This document shows positions 9,174 to 16,856 of a DNA stretch of 64,000 bases, piece after piece. The notes beneath the pieces are model-generated. The model worked only from the letters and a program-made list of their open reading frames with translations, had not been told where the DNA came from and made no database searches. A program made the translations under genes and the position numbers. The stretch covers positions 1-64,000 of the forward strand of contig NZ_QLSU01000046.1 in the NCBI RefSeq assembly GCF_003268775.1. The letters run 5' to 3'. Origin of the DNA: Paraburkholderia unamae. Lineage in GTDB: Bacteria; Pseudomonadota; Gammaproteobacteria; Burkholderiales; Burkholderiaceae. How positions within the stretch are numbered: position 1 is the first letter of the stretch; every line of letters starts with the position of its first letter.

Positions 9174-9205
9174 TTGTCGACAGTCTGAAAATAGTCTATA
9201 TTCAG
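9174..9205 (+). promoter_or_regulatory. promoter and probable operator of the Phd-ParE module
   Basis: TTGTCG (9174-9179) and TATATT (9197-9202) are separated by exactly 17 bases, a good sigma-70 promoter, with the antitoxin ATG about 30 bases downstream. An inverted repeat CTGAA (9185-9189) / TTCAG (9201-9205) and a repeated AGTCT (9182, 9193) straddle the -10 box, as expected for autoregulation by a Phd-type antitoxin. The operator role is inferred from position. Confidence 0.55.
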
Positions 9206-9230
9206 TCCTGCCCAACCAGTTGCGGAGCGC

Positions 9231-9518
9231 ATGATGCATCTTGCCGATCACGTGAAGCCGATAAGCTATCTCAAGAGCGAAGCGGCACAAATCGTTAAGG
9301 ACCTGGCCGACTCGGGAGAGCCGCTTATCATCACGCAGAACGGTGAAGCGAAGCTCGTCGTCCAAGACGTTCGCACCTTCGAATCAACGCAGCAGACAAT
9401 TGCGCTTCTGAAAATCCTAGCCATCGGCCAGAAACAGATCGAGCGCGAAGATCATGCTGACGGCGAGGCATTCTTTGCTGAGCTCAACGAACTCGACCGC
9501 CAAGAAAAGCTCCGTTGA
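9231..9518 (+). CDS. Phd/YefM-family antitoxin
   Basis: The 95-residue protein begins with the Phd pattern: KPISYLKSEAAQIVKDLADS, then GEPLIITQNGEAKLVVQDV. It continues into a charged helical tail (AIGQKQIEREDHADGEAFFA) that would wrap the toxin. It binds its promoter and neutralises the downstream ParE/RelE-like protein. Two ATG codons are adjacent at 9231 and 9234; either may be used. Its stop codon overlaps the toxin start by one base, the classic toxin-antitoxin arrangement. Confidence 0.9.
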   Translation: MMHLADHVKPISYLKSEAAQIVKDLADSGEPLIITQNGEAKLVVQDVRTFESTQQTIALLKILAIGQKQIEREDHADGEAFFAELNELDRQEKLR

Positions 9519-9856
9519 TGCCGGTCCCGCTTTTGAAGTATCGCGTCCTGCCAACCGCCCGTATCGGCATCGACGAGCTGCGGAGCTATATTGTCCGCAC
9601 ATTTGGATGGGATACCTGGCGCCAAACGTCAGCACGACTTCAGGAAACGATCGCGCACATTCGGCAGTTTCCTGAGAGCGGTCACGTGCCCGTGGAGCTT
9701 GAGGGCTTCTTCGAGGACAGTTTCCGTCAGGTCCTCTCCGGCAACAACAGGATTCTCTACCAGGTACGAGGCGACACCGTTTTCTTGCATCTCGTAGTTG
9801 ATGTCCGACGCGATCTGCCGTCCCTCCTTCAGAGAATTGTGCTCCGACTCATGTAG
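9518..9856 (+). CDS. ParE/RelE-superfamily toxin
   Basis: About 112 residues starting at ATG 9518, whose A is shared with the TGA of the antitoxin gene. The sequence has the ParE/RelE fold pattern: LPTARIGIDELRSYIVRTFG, then TIAHIRQFPESGHVPVEL, FRQVLSGNNRILYQVRGDTV and a C-terminal strand FLHLVVDVRRDLPSLL. RelE members cleave mRNA on the ribosome; ParE members poison gyrase. Sequence alone does not decide, although the ...RILYQV... VVDVRRD ending is usual in ParE-like members. It looks complete. Confidence 0.88.
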   Translation: MPVPLLKYRVLPTARIGIDELRSYIVRTFGWDTWRQTSARLQETIAHIRQFPESGHVPVELEGFFEDSFRQVLSGNNRILYQVRGDTVFLHLVVDVRRDLPSLLQRIVLRLM

Positions 9857-10291
9857 GGGACGCGTTACGTTTCGGGGCTAAACCGCAACAGCACCGCCCC
9901 ATCGGACATGTCGCAATCCCCTCGCGCTGATTTTTCTCCGCCTCGCGGGTAGCCGTCTTAGCGCTCCGCTCTGGCCACGACTGGGTTTCTATTCCTAAGA
10001 ACTATTCGCTTTTCGTGGGATGTTAATGGCCGACCGGAATGCTGAACCGCTCATGATCATCGAGGTTCAATCAAGGCGGTAGTTGCCGTGTAAGCCGATT
10101 GGTCGGCAACCGTGTTCTGGATCCACGTCATCGAAAGCGCACCAAGGCCCCCACGAGGCGGCCGGCCTTCGCGCTCCGGTTCCGGCCCGAGATAGCCAAC
10201 ACATCGTGATCTAGTCCAGCTTGCTTCAAACGCATTGGCGTCATGGCGAGCAGGAACATGATGAATGCGACGATCAGATGAGGAGCTTCAG
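9857..10291. other. intergenic, no gene recognised
   Basis: About 435 bases downstream of the toxin and upstream (3' side) of the DUF1328 gene. Frames are short and domain-free, and no strong hairpin followed by T residues was seen. Confidence 0.4.
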
Positions 10292-10453
10292 TCACCGTCG
10301 CATTAGGCCCATGACGAGCGTCACAAGGAAAATAACGAGGAAAACCACAAAGAGCACTTTTGCGATACTTGCTGCGCCGACGGCGATGCCCCCAAAGCCG
10401 AGCGCAGCGGCAATGATTGCGATGATGAAGAAGACCAAAGCGTAGTAAAGCAT
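10292..10453 (-). CDS. DUF1328 small membrane protein
   Basis: A 53-residue protein starting MLYYALVFFIIAIIAA, with GFGGIAVGAASIAKVLF and a second hydrophobic helix ending VMGLMRR. This is the DUF1328/YtjA pattern of two short transmembrane helices. I chose the ATG at 10453 because GAGGGAG lies just upstream and the family starts here; the longer frame to 10534 adds unrelated residues. The function of the family is unknown; members are often seen near stress genes. Confidence 0.85.
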   Translation of the reverse strand: MLYYALVFFIIAIIAAALGFGGIAVGAASIAKVLFVVFLVIFLVTLVMGLMRR

Positions 10454-10919
10454 GATGTTTCTCCCTCGAACCTTAAACGTTCGTGCCATGCGAACGGCAT
10501 TGCGATGCGCAAATTTCGTTCCCCCTCCTTTCACGCAGCTTTGTGTGTCATGGCATGGAGAATCCGCGCGGCTCCCTTCCTATGAATGACAACAATGGTA
10601 ACGCGGGCGAATAGCAACCATCCCTGATGCAAAAATGCCGAGGCGATCGACGCTGAATCTCACGGCCGGATTCGTGCCGCATGCAGCGTATTGCCGAAAC
10701 GGAGCGAGGATCGAGCGAGCAGCACAACGCGATCGTGCAGGCAGAATCTGACGGCCCTCGACAGGAGTCACCGGCAGCCCCGTATTTCTGCCTCACTCCA
10801 AGCGCATACCGCATGATCGTCTGGATAGCCCCTGCGGCGAGCGGCACGTCGCTTGCGGAGGTTTCGTGGCAGCCCGAAATAGTTCGCTACCCGTACCAAA
10901 GCGGTCAAAGGAGGAAGCT
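10454..10919. other. intergenic divergent region
   Basis: About 465 bases between the DUF1328 gene (minus) and the glycine-zipper gene (plus). It must hold both promoters. No convincing gene, repeat or hairpin-plus-T terminator was seen, and the open frames on both strands lack domains. Confidence 0.4.
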
Positions 10920-11507
10920 ATGTCACGCATCGTTGCAGCGCGGTTCACGACGTTCGCCGCCGCGGATTCGGCAAAGGAACGGCTTTTGAGTGGCGGCTTC
11001 ATCGCTGAGGATCTAACGGAGTTCTTCGTAAACCCCAGTGGCCAACATGCACGATTCCCCATCGGCGGCGATGAATATGCTGACCCGCAGGCTCGTGGCG
11101 CTGGCATGGGCGCAACAGGTGGTGTGGCAATCGGTGCCGTGGTGGGCGTGCTTCTGGCTGGACTTCTCACGCTGTGGCTTTTTCGTTCGCTGCTGATTCT
11201 CACCGTAGCTACTGCGGTGGGCGCTTATGTGGGGTCGCTGGCCGGAGCAGTACTGATGACGCGCGGAGGGGGAAAGACGGGAGCATCCGCGTCTCCGCAG
11301 CCACGTGAGCGTGAATCCGGCGTACTAGTCGCTGTCCACGTGAATCCGGAAGTTCAGTCTCATGCGATTGAAGCCCTCCGTCGATCACGAGGTGAAGATA
11401 TCGAAGTCGCGTCAGGGCACTGGCAGAACGGCCGTTGGGTCGATTTTGACCCGACGCGGGCGGTGAACCTTGTAGACGAACGTTCAATAAGAACAACTGC
11501 TAACTAA
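10920..11507 (+). CDS. hypothetical membrane protein with glycine-zipper segment
   Basis: About 195 residues from ATG 10920, preceded by AAAGGAGG, which rules out the longer frame. The N-terminal part (SRIVAARFTTFAAADSAKER, then LLSGGFIAEDLTEFFVNP) resembles the ferredoxin-like domain of general-stress/heat-induced proteins. It is followed by a glycine-rich double membrane segment (GMGATGGVAIGAVVGVLLAG, TLWLFRSLLILTVATAVG) and a cytosolic tail with a second such alpha/beta segment (SGVLVAVHVNPEVQSHAIEA). Similar proteins occur in Burkholderiaceae stress clusters. No specific function can be assigned. Confidence 0.7.
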   Translation: MSRIVAARFTTFAAADSAKERLLSGGFIAEDLTEFFVNPSGQHARFPIGGDEYADPQARGAGMGATGGVAIGAVVGVLLAGLLTLWLFRSLLILTVATAVGAYVGSLAGAVLMTRGGGKTGASASPQPRERESGVLVAVHVNPEVQSHAIEALRRSRGEDIEVASGHWQNGRWVDFDPTRAVNLVDERSIRTTAN

Positions 11508-11591
11508 GCTACCTAGGTTCATAGCTACTCGAAGCGTTGCGCCATCGATTAATCCGCAGGGTACTTTTGCGATTGCCGCCGCGGCGACCCA

Positions 11592-11873
11592 TCAGTGCTC
11601 ACCGTACATCCGCAGATAGCCGCTATGGAGCGTAATCGAGGCGCCGCCCGTTTCCTGGATGAGCCTAGAGGCGGCTGACTCGATCAGTGGTCTATGTTCG
11701 AAAAATGCCTTGCGTAGGTCGGCTTCGCGAGCAGACACCGCACCGTAGTGGTCCTCAAGCGCCTCCGCCGTAATCGCACATTGGACCTGACCCGAATCTG
11801 CCAATGCAGGGAAGGTAACCGCAAGTTGATCCGCGTCATATGCGATCGGGCCTTCGGGGAAAGTAATCTTCAT
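11592..11873 (-). CDS. DUF1488 family protein
   Basis: A 93-residue product beginning MKITFPEGPIAYDADQLAVT and containing CAITAEALEDHYGA. This matches the DUF1488 pattern (a short alpha/beta protein of unknown role). The ATG at 11873 is the family start; an upstream extension to 11966 has no family character. It is encoded alone, convergent with the glycine-zipper gene. Confidence 0.8.
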   Translation of the reverse strand: MKITFPEGPIAYDADQLAVTFPALADSGQVQCAITAEALEDHYGAVSAREADLRKAFFEHRPLIESAASRLIQETGGASITLHSGYLRMYGEH

Positions 11874-12093
11874 AATGCGCTCCAGGATGCTGTGGTACAG
11901 GCCGCTTCCGCAACCGCCGTGCCCTATGCATGGCACGCAGTCCGTCCTTGCGGCCGCGAGTGCCATGATGATCCGCGAGACGAAACTCTAGATTCATAGG
12001 ATCACTAAAAACAGAGCAGCGATACCGTCGACAAACCACCTTGCGCTGCCCGCTCTGTGCATCCATAAGGAAGCGCAACCGCACGCCCGGGCG

Positions 12094-13360
12094 TCAGCCG
12101 TTTGCGATCGCAAGGCATGAATTGACCTTGAGCGGCGGCCCATCGTCGCGATAAGGAGGCTGGGGATCGAAGGCGCGGATTACGCCTGGCTGGAGAACAA
12201 GGCAGTAGGTGCTCCCGCCGTACTGAAAGAATCCGATCGCGTCGCCCTTCTCGACGCGCTGCCCAGGCAGCGCGACTATGCGACATGAGGAAACCTCCGC
12301 CATGCCGACAAAGATGCAGGCCACGGCACCCAAGGCACTCTCATCGCAATCGATCACGATCACGGCCCGCGCAGCCACAGCCGTCGTGTAGCCCTGCGAG
12401 TCGTTGAGCCCCCGCGCGTCAGCGCCCTCCCCCTCTATTTCAGAGAAGTACGTGCCGTCGACGTTATAGGCTTCCCGGATCTGCCCAGACACCGGCGCAT
12501 GCCAGCGATGGTAGTTGAAAGCGCTTAGGTAGCCCTGGTAAAGCTTACCGCCTGCGAAGCTTTGCGCCGTCTCCACCGCACTGCCCGCAAGCATTTCTCG
12601 CAACGAATATGGTTGTGATTTGAGCCAAAAGCGGTCATGCAACTGACAGTTTTCGCTGACGTCATAGGGGGACGCTTCGCACGCGTGGGCGATTACGGAC
12701 GCGTCTTCCGGCGAGGCGATGGGACGCACCCCCGGACGCAGTCGGCGCGTGAAAAATGCATTCCACGATTCGAAACCTCAATGCGGCGCTGAAGGCTCGC
12801 AAACGAATTCCTCAAACGCCATCTTTTCCGTGCGCCCTCGCTGAACCAGCCATGCGGCTCGTCGCTCGTGAGGTGCGTGCGCGAATGCGGGCCGCTGAGG
12901 AAAGCGCACCAGGCGTCGAGGACGCGCCGCAACTGTGCATTGAAGGCCGGGTCGCGAAAAGCCGCATAGCCGGATGGCATGCACATCGGCCAGTCGAGAA
13001 CGAGGTTCAACGGCGTAGCAATGGGTACCGACGCGTTGAAGGGCGGCGCATAACTGACGAGATAGTCGACAATCACCATCAGCTCGTCGATTGAACCTTA
13101 GCCAAGTTCGAAGCCAGCCTGCTGCGCCTCGTCGATCGCGCGCGAGAGGTTCATTCGAAGCACTGAATCGCCATGAATGAGGTCCGAGAGTTCCCGCACC
13201 ACGTTGGTCATTTGTTCTTCGCTCGGTCACGGGCGGCGTGCGCGATCCGCCTGCGAAATTCGACCGCGGTTTCTTCCTGCGTCGGTATCCAGTTGCCCAG
13301 CCGGCGTTTCGCCCGAATGCCCGACTCCACCCGGGTGATCGATTTCGTCGCAGCATCCAT
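12094..13360 (-). pseudogene. phosphatidylserine-decarboxylase-like gene, broken by two frameshifts and two stops
   Basis: Pieced together over three frames, the region encodes a ~422-residue PSD-like protein (N-terminal PSDC domain plus PS-decarboxylase fold). A good ribosome-binding site (AAGGAGG) precedes ATG 13360 and RLGNWIPTQEETAVEFRRR. The pieces are: a first frame ending at TGA near 13212; MNLSRAIDEAQQAGFELG then TAA at 13098-13100; VIVDYLVSYAPPFNAS to GWFSEGARK; a switch at the A-run 12824-12827 to KMAFEEFVCEPSAPH; TGA at 12778-12780; then GFESWNAFFTRRLRPGVRPI to the end, including YHRWHAPVSG and FVGMAEVSSC. Each shift equals loss of one base in a short A-run. The gene cannot yield an intact product. 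Confidence 0.85.
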
Positions 13361-13542
13361 GCTTCATGCCCTCCTTGCCACGAAGGCGAGCAAATCTCTT
13401 GCCGCGCTTCCTTAGCACCGCCAGTTGCGAATCGCCCTCGATTTTCCCCCGCCTATTGTCCACGGCCTGGCCGGTTCCCGGACTGCACCCGCGGCACAGC
13501 GCGTGCGGAGGAGGAATGGTCGAACTTCATGGGAGAAACTCG

Positions 13543-13905
13543 ATGAGGATAATCAAACGTATCGCGGCCGCCGCGCTCCTCGCTGCTCCTGTCGTGGTGC
13601 TCGCCCAGTCGGCCGCGCCGTCAGACGAAGCGCTCACGCGGGCGCAGGTTAGACAGGACCAGATCCAGGTCGAGCAGCAAGGCTATAACCCGTCGATCGG
13701 CGATCAGGCGTCGTATCCGCGCGACGCCCAAGCCGCCGAGGCCCGCGTCGGCGCGCAGCAGGTCGACCAGGCAGCCAACGGCGGGTATGGCGGCGCCATG
13801 CCGGGCAGTTCGGCAGCAGGCGAACCGGTTGGCATGGCCCAACCAGCGCAAGCTGCTCATACGGCGAGGGTGCCCGACGAGAAGTCCGTGTATTTTGGAC
13901 AGTGA
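13543..13905 (+). CDS. DUF4148-type exported protein
   Basis: About 120 residues from ATG 13543 (GGGAGAA upstream). A signal peptide (MRIIKRIAAAALLAAPVVVL, cleavage after AQS-A or nearby) leads into the DUF4148 pattern: LTRAQVRQDQIQVEQQGYNP, then a Gln/Ala-rich periplasmic tail. Such small exported proteins are numerous in Burkholderiaceae and of unknown function. The frame is open further upstream to 13366, but that part overlaps the 5' end of the PSD pseudogene and is not signal-like. Confidence 0.85.
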   Translation: MRIIKRIAAAALLAAPVVVLAQSAAPSDEALTRAQVRQDQIQVEQQGYNPSIGDQASYPRDAQAAEARVGAQQVDQAANGGYGGAMPGSSAAGEPVGMAQPAQAAHTARVPDEKSVYFGQ

Positions 13906-13992
13906 ATCAGCCGGACACGTCATGAGTTATGTGAATGCGTGTTGAAAGGTCGGACTGAATCGCACGCGTAGATTGATTTAACGGAGGTCATC

Positions 13993-14145
13993 ATGCCACT
14001 CAGCAAGGGAAAATCGCGTGAAGCAATATCGAAAAACATCAAGACGGAGGTGAAGCAAGGAAAATCGCAGAAGCAGGCGGTTGCCATTGCGCTGAATCAA
14101 GCGCGCAAGTCCGGCGCGAAAATCCCGAAGAAGAACCATAAGTAA
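13993..14145 (+). CDS. DUF6496-type small basic protein
   Basis: A 50-residue Lys-rich protein: MPLSKGKSREAISKNIKTEV, then KQGKSQKQAVAIALNQARKS, ending IPKKNHK. ACGGAGG lies 7-13 bases before the ATG. The KQAVAIALNQARKSG stretch is the hallmark of the short DUF6496 proteins. The function is unknown; the charge suggests nucleic-acid contact. It is followed ten bases later by a strong hairpin. Confidence 0.8.
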   Translation: MPLSKGKSREAISKNIKTEVKQGKSQKQAVAIALNQARKSGAKIPKKNHK

Positions 14146-14154
14146 GGACGCAAA

Positions 14155-14178
14155 TGCGCGCTGCTCCCGCAGCGCGCA
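14155..14178 (+). terminator. strong hairpin after the DUF6496 gene
   Basis: A perfect 10-bp GC-rich inverted repeat (TGCGCGCTGC / GCAGCGCGCA, loop TCCC) ten bases after the stop. The following bases are only mildly T-rich, so termination is probable but not certain. Confidence 0.5.
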
Positions 14179-14272
14179 CTCGATTCGTCATCCACACAGG
14201 TACGCCAGATATGCCGCACCCATCCACCGCTAAAGCTGAACCGCTCACAGAGGCGTACGCCGATTGTGCGGC

Positions 14273-14566
14273 CTACTGCCCTTTAGTGTCGCTGCTGGCG
14301 TCGGCGCCGGGAGTGTTGATCGTATCGTTCATTGTCTTCTTCGCGTGCTTCTTGTGATGAGCACTCGACTTGGACTTCGAACCGGTAACGGCGGGATTCT
14401 GTTCGGCTCCCTGAGCCTGCGAAGGATAGACACCACTTGCGCCGCCGGTTGCGTCGCCGGGTCCGGTGCTACTGCTACCTCCGCCTGAGCCTTGAGCGAG
14501 CGCAGCGCCAGATGTGGCAAGGGTGACGCTCACGAATGTCGATATCAAGTAGTAGTGTGGCTTCAT
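14273..14566 (-). CDS. small exported low-complexity protein (paralogue of the 42307-42594 product)
   Basis: 97 residues: signal peptide MKPHYYLISTFVSVTLATSG...LAQ, a Gly/Ser-rich middle, a His/Lys-rich patch (SSAHHKKHAKK) and the C-terminal tail MNDTINTPGADASSDTKGQ. The same tail, with one or two changes, ends a second protein in this window at 42307-42594. The coding DNA of the two tails is also similar. GAGGAAATT lies upstream of ATG 14566. The product is periplasmic; the function is unknown. Confidence 0.75.
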   Translation of the reverse strand: MKPHYYLISTFVSVTLATSGAALAQGSGGGSSSTGPGDATGGASGVYPSQAQGAEQNPAVTGSKSKSSAHHKKHAKKTMNDTINTPGADASSDTKGQ

Positions 14567-14676
14567 GATTGAATTTCCTCATCATCGTGTTGAAAGACGC
14601 GCGTACGACATCACCGCTCGCTGCGCTCCTCCCGCACACGCCGTGCCACCTATCCTTGGAATGATCGCATTTCGGC

Positions 14677-15420
14677 ATGGAATTTGCGCGCCTGGCATTC
14701 ATGAACCCTATGCCCCTCGTCATTACCTGGCCAGATTTCACCATGCGGCTGGTCATCGCAGTCGTTGCCGGCACGTTGGTTGGCCTGAATCGCGGCGAGT
14801 CGGGCAATGCGGCGGGACTGCGCACTACCTTGCTTGTATGCCTTGCGGCTTGCCTCGCGATGCTGCAAGTGAACGTCCTGCTGGTTCAGCAAGGCAAAAC
14901 TCAGGATTCCTTCGTGACACTTGACCTGATGCGGCTCCCGCTAGGCATCCTATCTGGTATGGGCTTCATCGGCGCGGGCTCGATTCTGCGAAAGGACGGG
15001 CTCGTGCAAGGTGTGACCACGGCGGCAACCATGTGGTACGTCACAGTGATCGGGCTTTGTGCCGGAGGGGGCCAATATGTGCTCGCCCTGGCTGGCACCG
15101 TACTTGGCCTCGTGGTATTGCAGTCACTGGAACACGTCGAGAATCGACTGCCGCGCGGTCGCCGCGCCCATGTCACGCTGGGACACGACGCCGGCCACGA
15201 TGCGTGCAAGCTCATCGATGAGGCATTGCATGGCCGAAAATGCCGCGTGCTGTTGCTCGGCGTAACGCATCACACCGCGGAGACTGCCGCACACCGGCGT
15301 CTCGATGCGTCTTTCGAAGTCCGCTGGCAGGCCCGCACGGGCGATGACAGTGTAGAAGCCGCGCTCTCCACACTGGTCGCCAGCCTGCATGAAGAAAGTT
15401 CATGGTCGCTCGAGCGCTGA
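14677..15420 (+). CDS. MgtC/SapB-family membrane protein
   Basis: 247 residues with MgtC features: MRLVIAVVAGTLVGLNRGES, GLRTTLLVCLAACLAM, LPLGILSGMGFIGAGSILRK, then GVTTAATMWYVTVIGLCAG, about five membrane helices and a soluble C-terminal domain of ~85 residues. MgtC proteins act in Mg2+ limitation, membrane potential control and intracellular survival. Start codons at 14677, 14701 or 14710 are possible; none has a strong ribosome-binding site. No Mg2+ leader structure was recognised upstream. Confidence 0.87.
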   Translation: MEFARLAFMNPMPLVITWPDFTMRLVIAVVAGTLVGLNRGESGNAAGLRTTLLVCLAACLAMLQVNVLLVQQGKTQDSFVTLDLMRLPLGILSGMGFIGAGSILRKDGLVQGVTTAATMWYVTVIGLCAGGGQYVLALAGTVLGLVVLQSLEHVENRLPRGRRAHVTLGHDAGHDACKLIDEALHGRKCRVLLLGVTHHTAETAAHRRLDASFEVRWQARTGDDSVEAALSTLVASLHEESSWSLER

Positions 15421-15672
15421 ATCCGTCCCGTGCATGAGCTGGCCATAGCGAAATGGAAAGCTGTCGTGGGAGGACCCTTGTGCGGGGGCTCACGGGCACA
15501 TCAATTGCTATGAGCAAACGCCAGTCTAATCCGAGAGACGCCATCCGGCCGGCATGCTGCTGCCGTTGCCTCACGATTTTGACTGCTTTTCAAGCGAAAG
15601 CGCATCCAAGCGGGCGGCGCATGACTTCTCTTCCAATTTCGGCCGATTTGAGCGACGAGCGTGGAGCCCCGC

Positions 15673-16848
15673 ATGGCTGAGCGTGAAGCACCGGAAAGCA
15701 TTGGCACGTGGTCGCGCGTGCACAGGGGCAAACCGCGTCGCACCGACACGGCAAAAACGCGCGACGGCGCGATGAACGACGCCGCAAAGCAAAGCAAACG
15801 CCGTCGCAAGCATCCCGGGAAAAAGCCCCTCATTGTGCTGGGCATCGTTCTGCTGGTGATTGCTGTCGCGGCTCTGCTGTGGTGGTTCGTCACGCGCAAC
15901 GAGGTCAGTACCGATGACGCCTATACGGACGGTAACGCGGTCACGATCGCGCCCAAAGTGTCGGGCTACGTCACTCGGCTCGCGATCAACGACAACGTTT
16001 ATGTTCACAAGGGCGACCTGATGGTCGAAATCGACCGGCGCGACTACGAGGCCCAGGTCGATCAGGCGCGCGCGCAGCTAGGTCTGGCGAAGGCACAGCT
16101 TCTATCCGCACAGGCACAGCTTGACATCGCGCGCGTACAGTACCCGGCTCAATACGAACAGGCGCGCGCACAGATCGAAACGGCGAGCGCTAACTACGCC
16201 CGCGCGCAGGCGGACTATGAGCGCCAGCACGGCGTCGATCCGCGCGCGACGACGCAGCAAAACATCGATACCAGCACCGATCAGCAGCGCGTGACGCACG
16301 CCGACGTCATGAGTGCACAGGCGCAATTGAGAACCGCTAGCCTCGTCCCGCAGCAGATCCGCCAGGCGGTCGCGGCCGTGGAGGCTCGCCGCGAGCAGGT
16401 TGCACAAGCCGAGGCACAACTGGAAACGGCGCAGCTCAACCTCGCCTGGTGCGATCTGCGCGCGCCCTCCGACGGATGGATCACGCTGCGCAACGTGCAA
16501 TTCGGCAGCTTCCTTCAAGCGGGCACCGTGCTGTTCACCATCGTTACTCCACAGGAGTGGATCACCGCGAATTTTAAGGAGTCCCAACTCACGCGTATGC
16601 GGCCCGGCGACAAGGTCAAGATCAGCGTGGACGCGTACCCGAAGCTGGAACTGCACGGCCATGTGGACAGCATCCAGCTCGGCAGCGGTTCGCGCTTTTC
16701 GGCGTTCCCGGCCGAGAACGCGACGGGTAACTTCGTCAAGATCGTTCAGCGTGTACCGGTCAAGATCGTGATCGACGATGGGCTCCCGGCCAATCGGCCG
16801 CTGCCGCTCGGCATCTCGGTCGAGCCGACGGTCTACCTGAGCGACTGA
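15673..16848 (+). CDS. emrA: HlyD/EmrA-type membrane fusion protein
   Basis: About 391 residues from ATG 15673 (GTG 15661 is an alternative). A Lys/Arg-rich cytosolic start is followed by one membrane anchor (PLIVLGIVLLVIAVAALLWW). Then come the biotinyl-lipoyl hairpin (STDDAYTDGNAVTIAPKVSG), long Gln/Ala-rich coiled coil, and the return strand (LAWCDLRAPSDGWITLRNVQ, then ANFKESQLTRMRPGDKVKIS). It bridges inner- and outer-membrane components of an export pump. The next gene starts nine bases downstream, so they form one operon with the MFS and outer-membrane genes. Confidence 0.92.
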   Translation: MAEREAPESIGTWSRVHRGKPRRTDTAKTRDGAMNDAAKQSKRRRKHPGKKPLIVLGIVLLVIAVAALLWWFVTRNEVSTDDAYTDGNAVTIAPKVSGYVTRLAINDNVYVHKGDLMVEIDRRDYEAQVDQARAQLGLAKAQLLSAQAQLDIARVQYPAQYEQARAQIETASANYARAQADYERQHGVDPRATTQQNIDTSTDQQRVTHADVMSAQAQLRTASLVPQQIRQAVAAVEARREQVAQAEAQLETAQLNLAWCDLRAPSDGWITLRNVQFGSFLQAGTVLFTIVTPQEWITANFKESQLTRMRPGDKVKISVDAYPKLELHGHVDSIQLGSGSRFSAFPAENATGNFVKIVQRVPVKIVIDDGLPANRPLPLGISVEPTVYLSD

Positions 16849-16856
16849 GCGCAACG

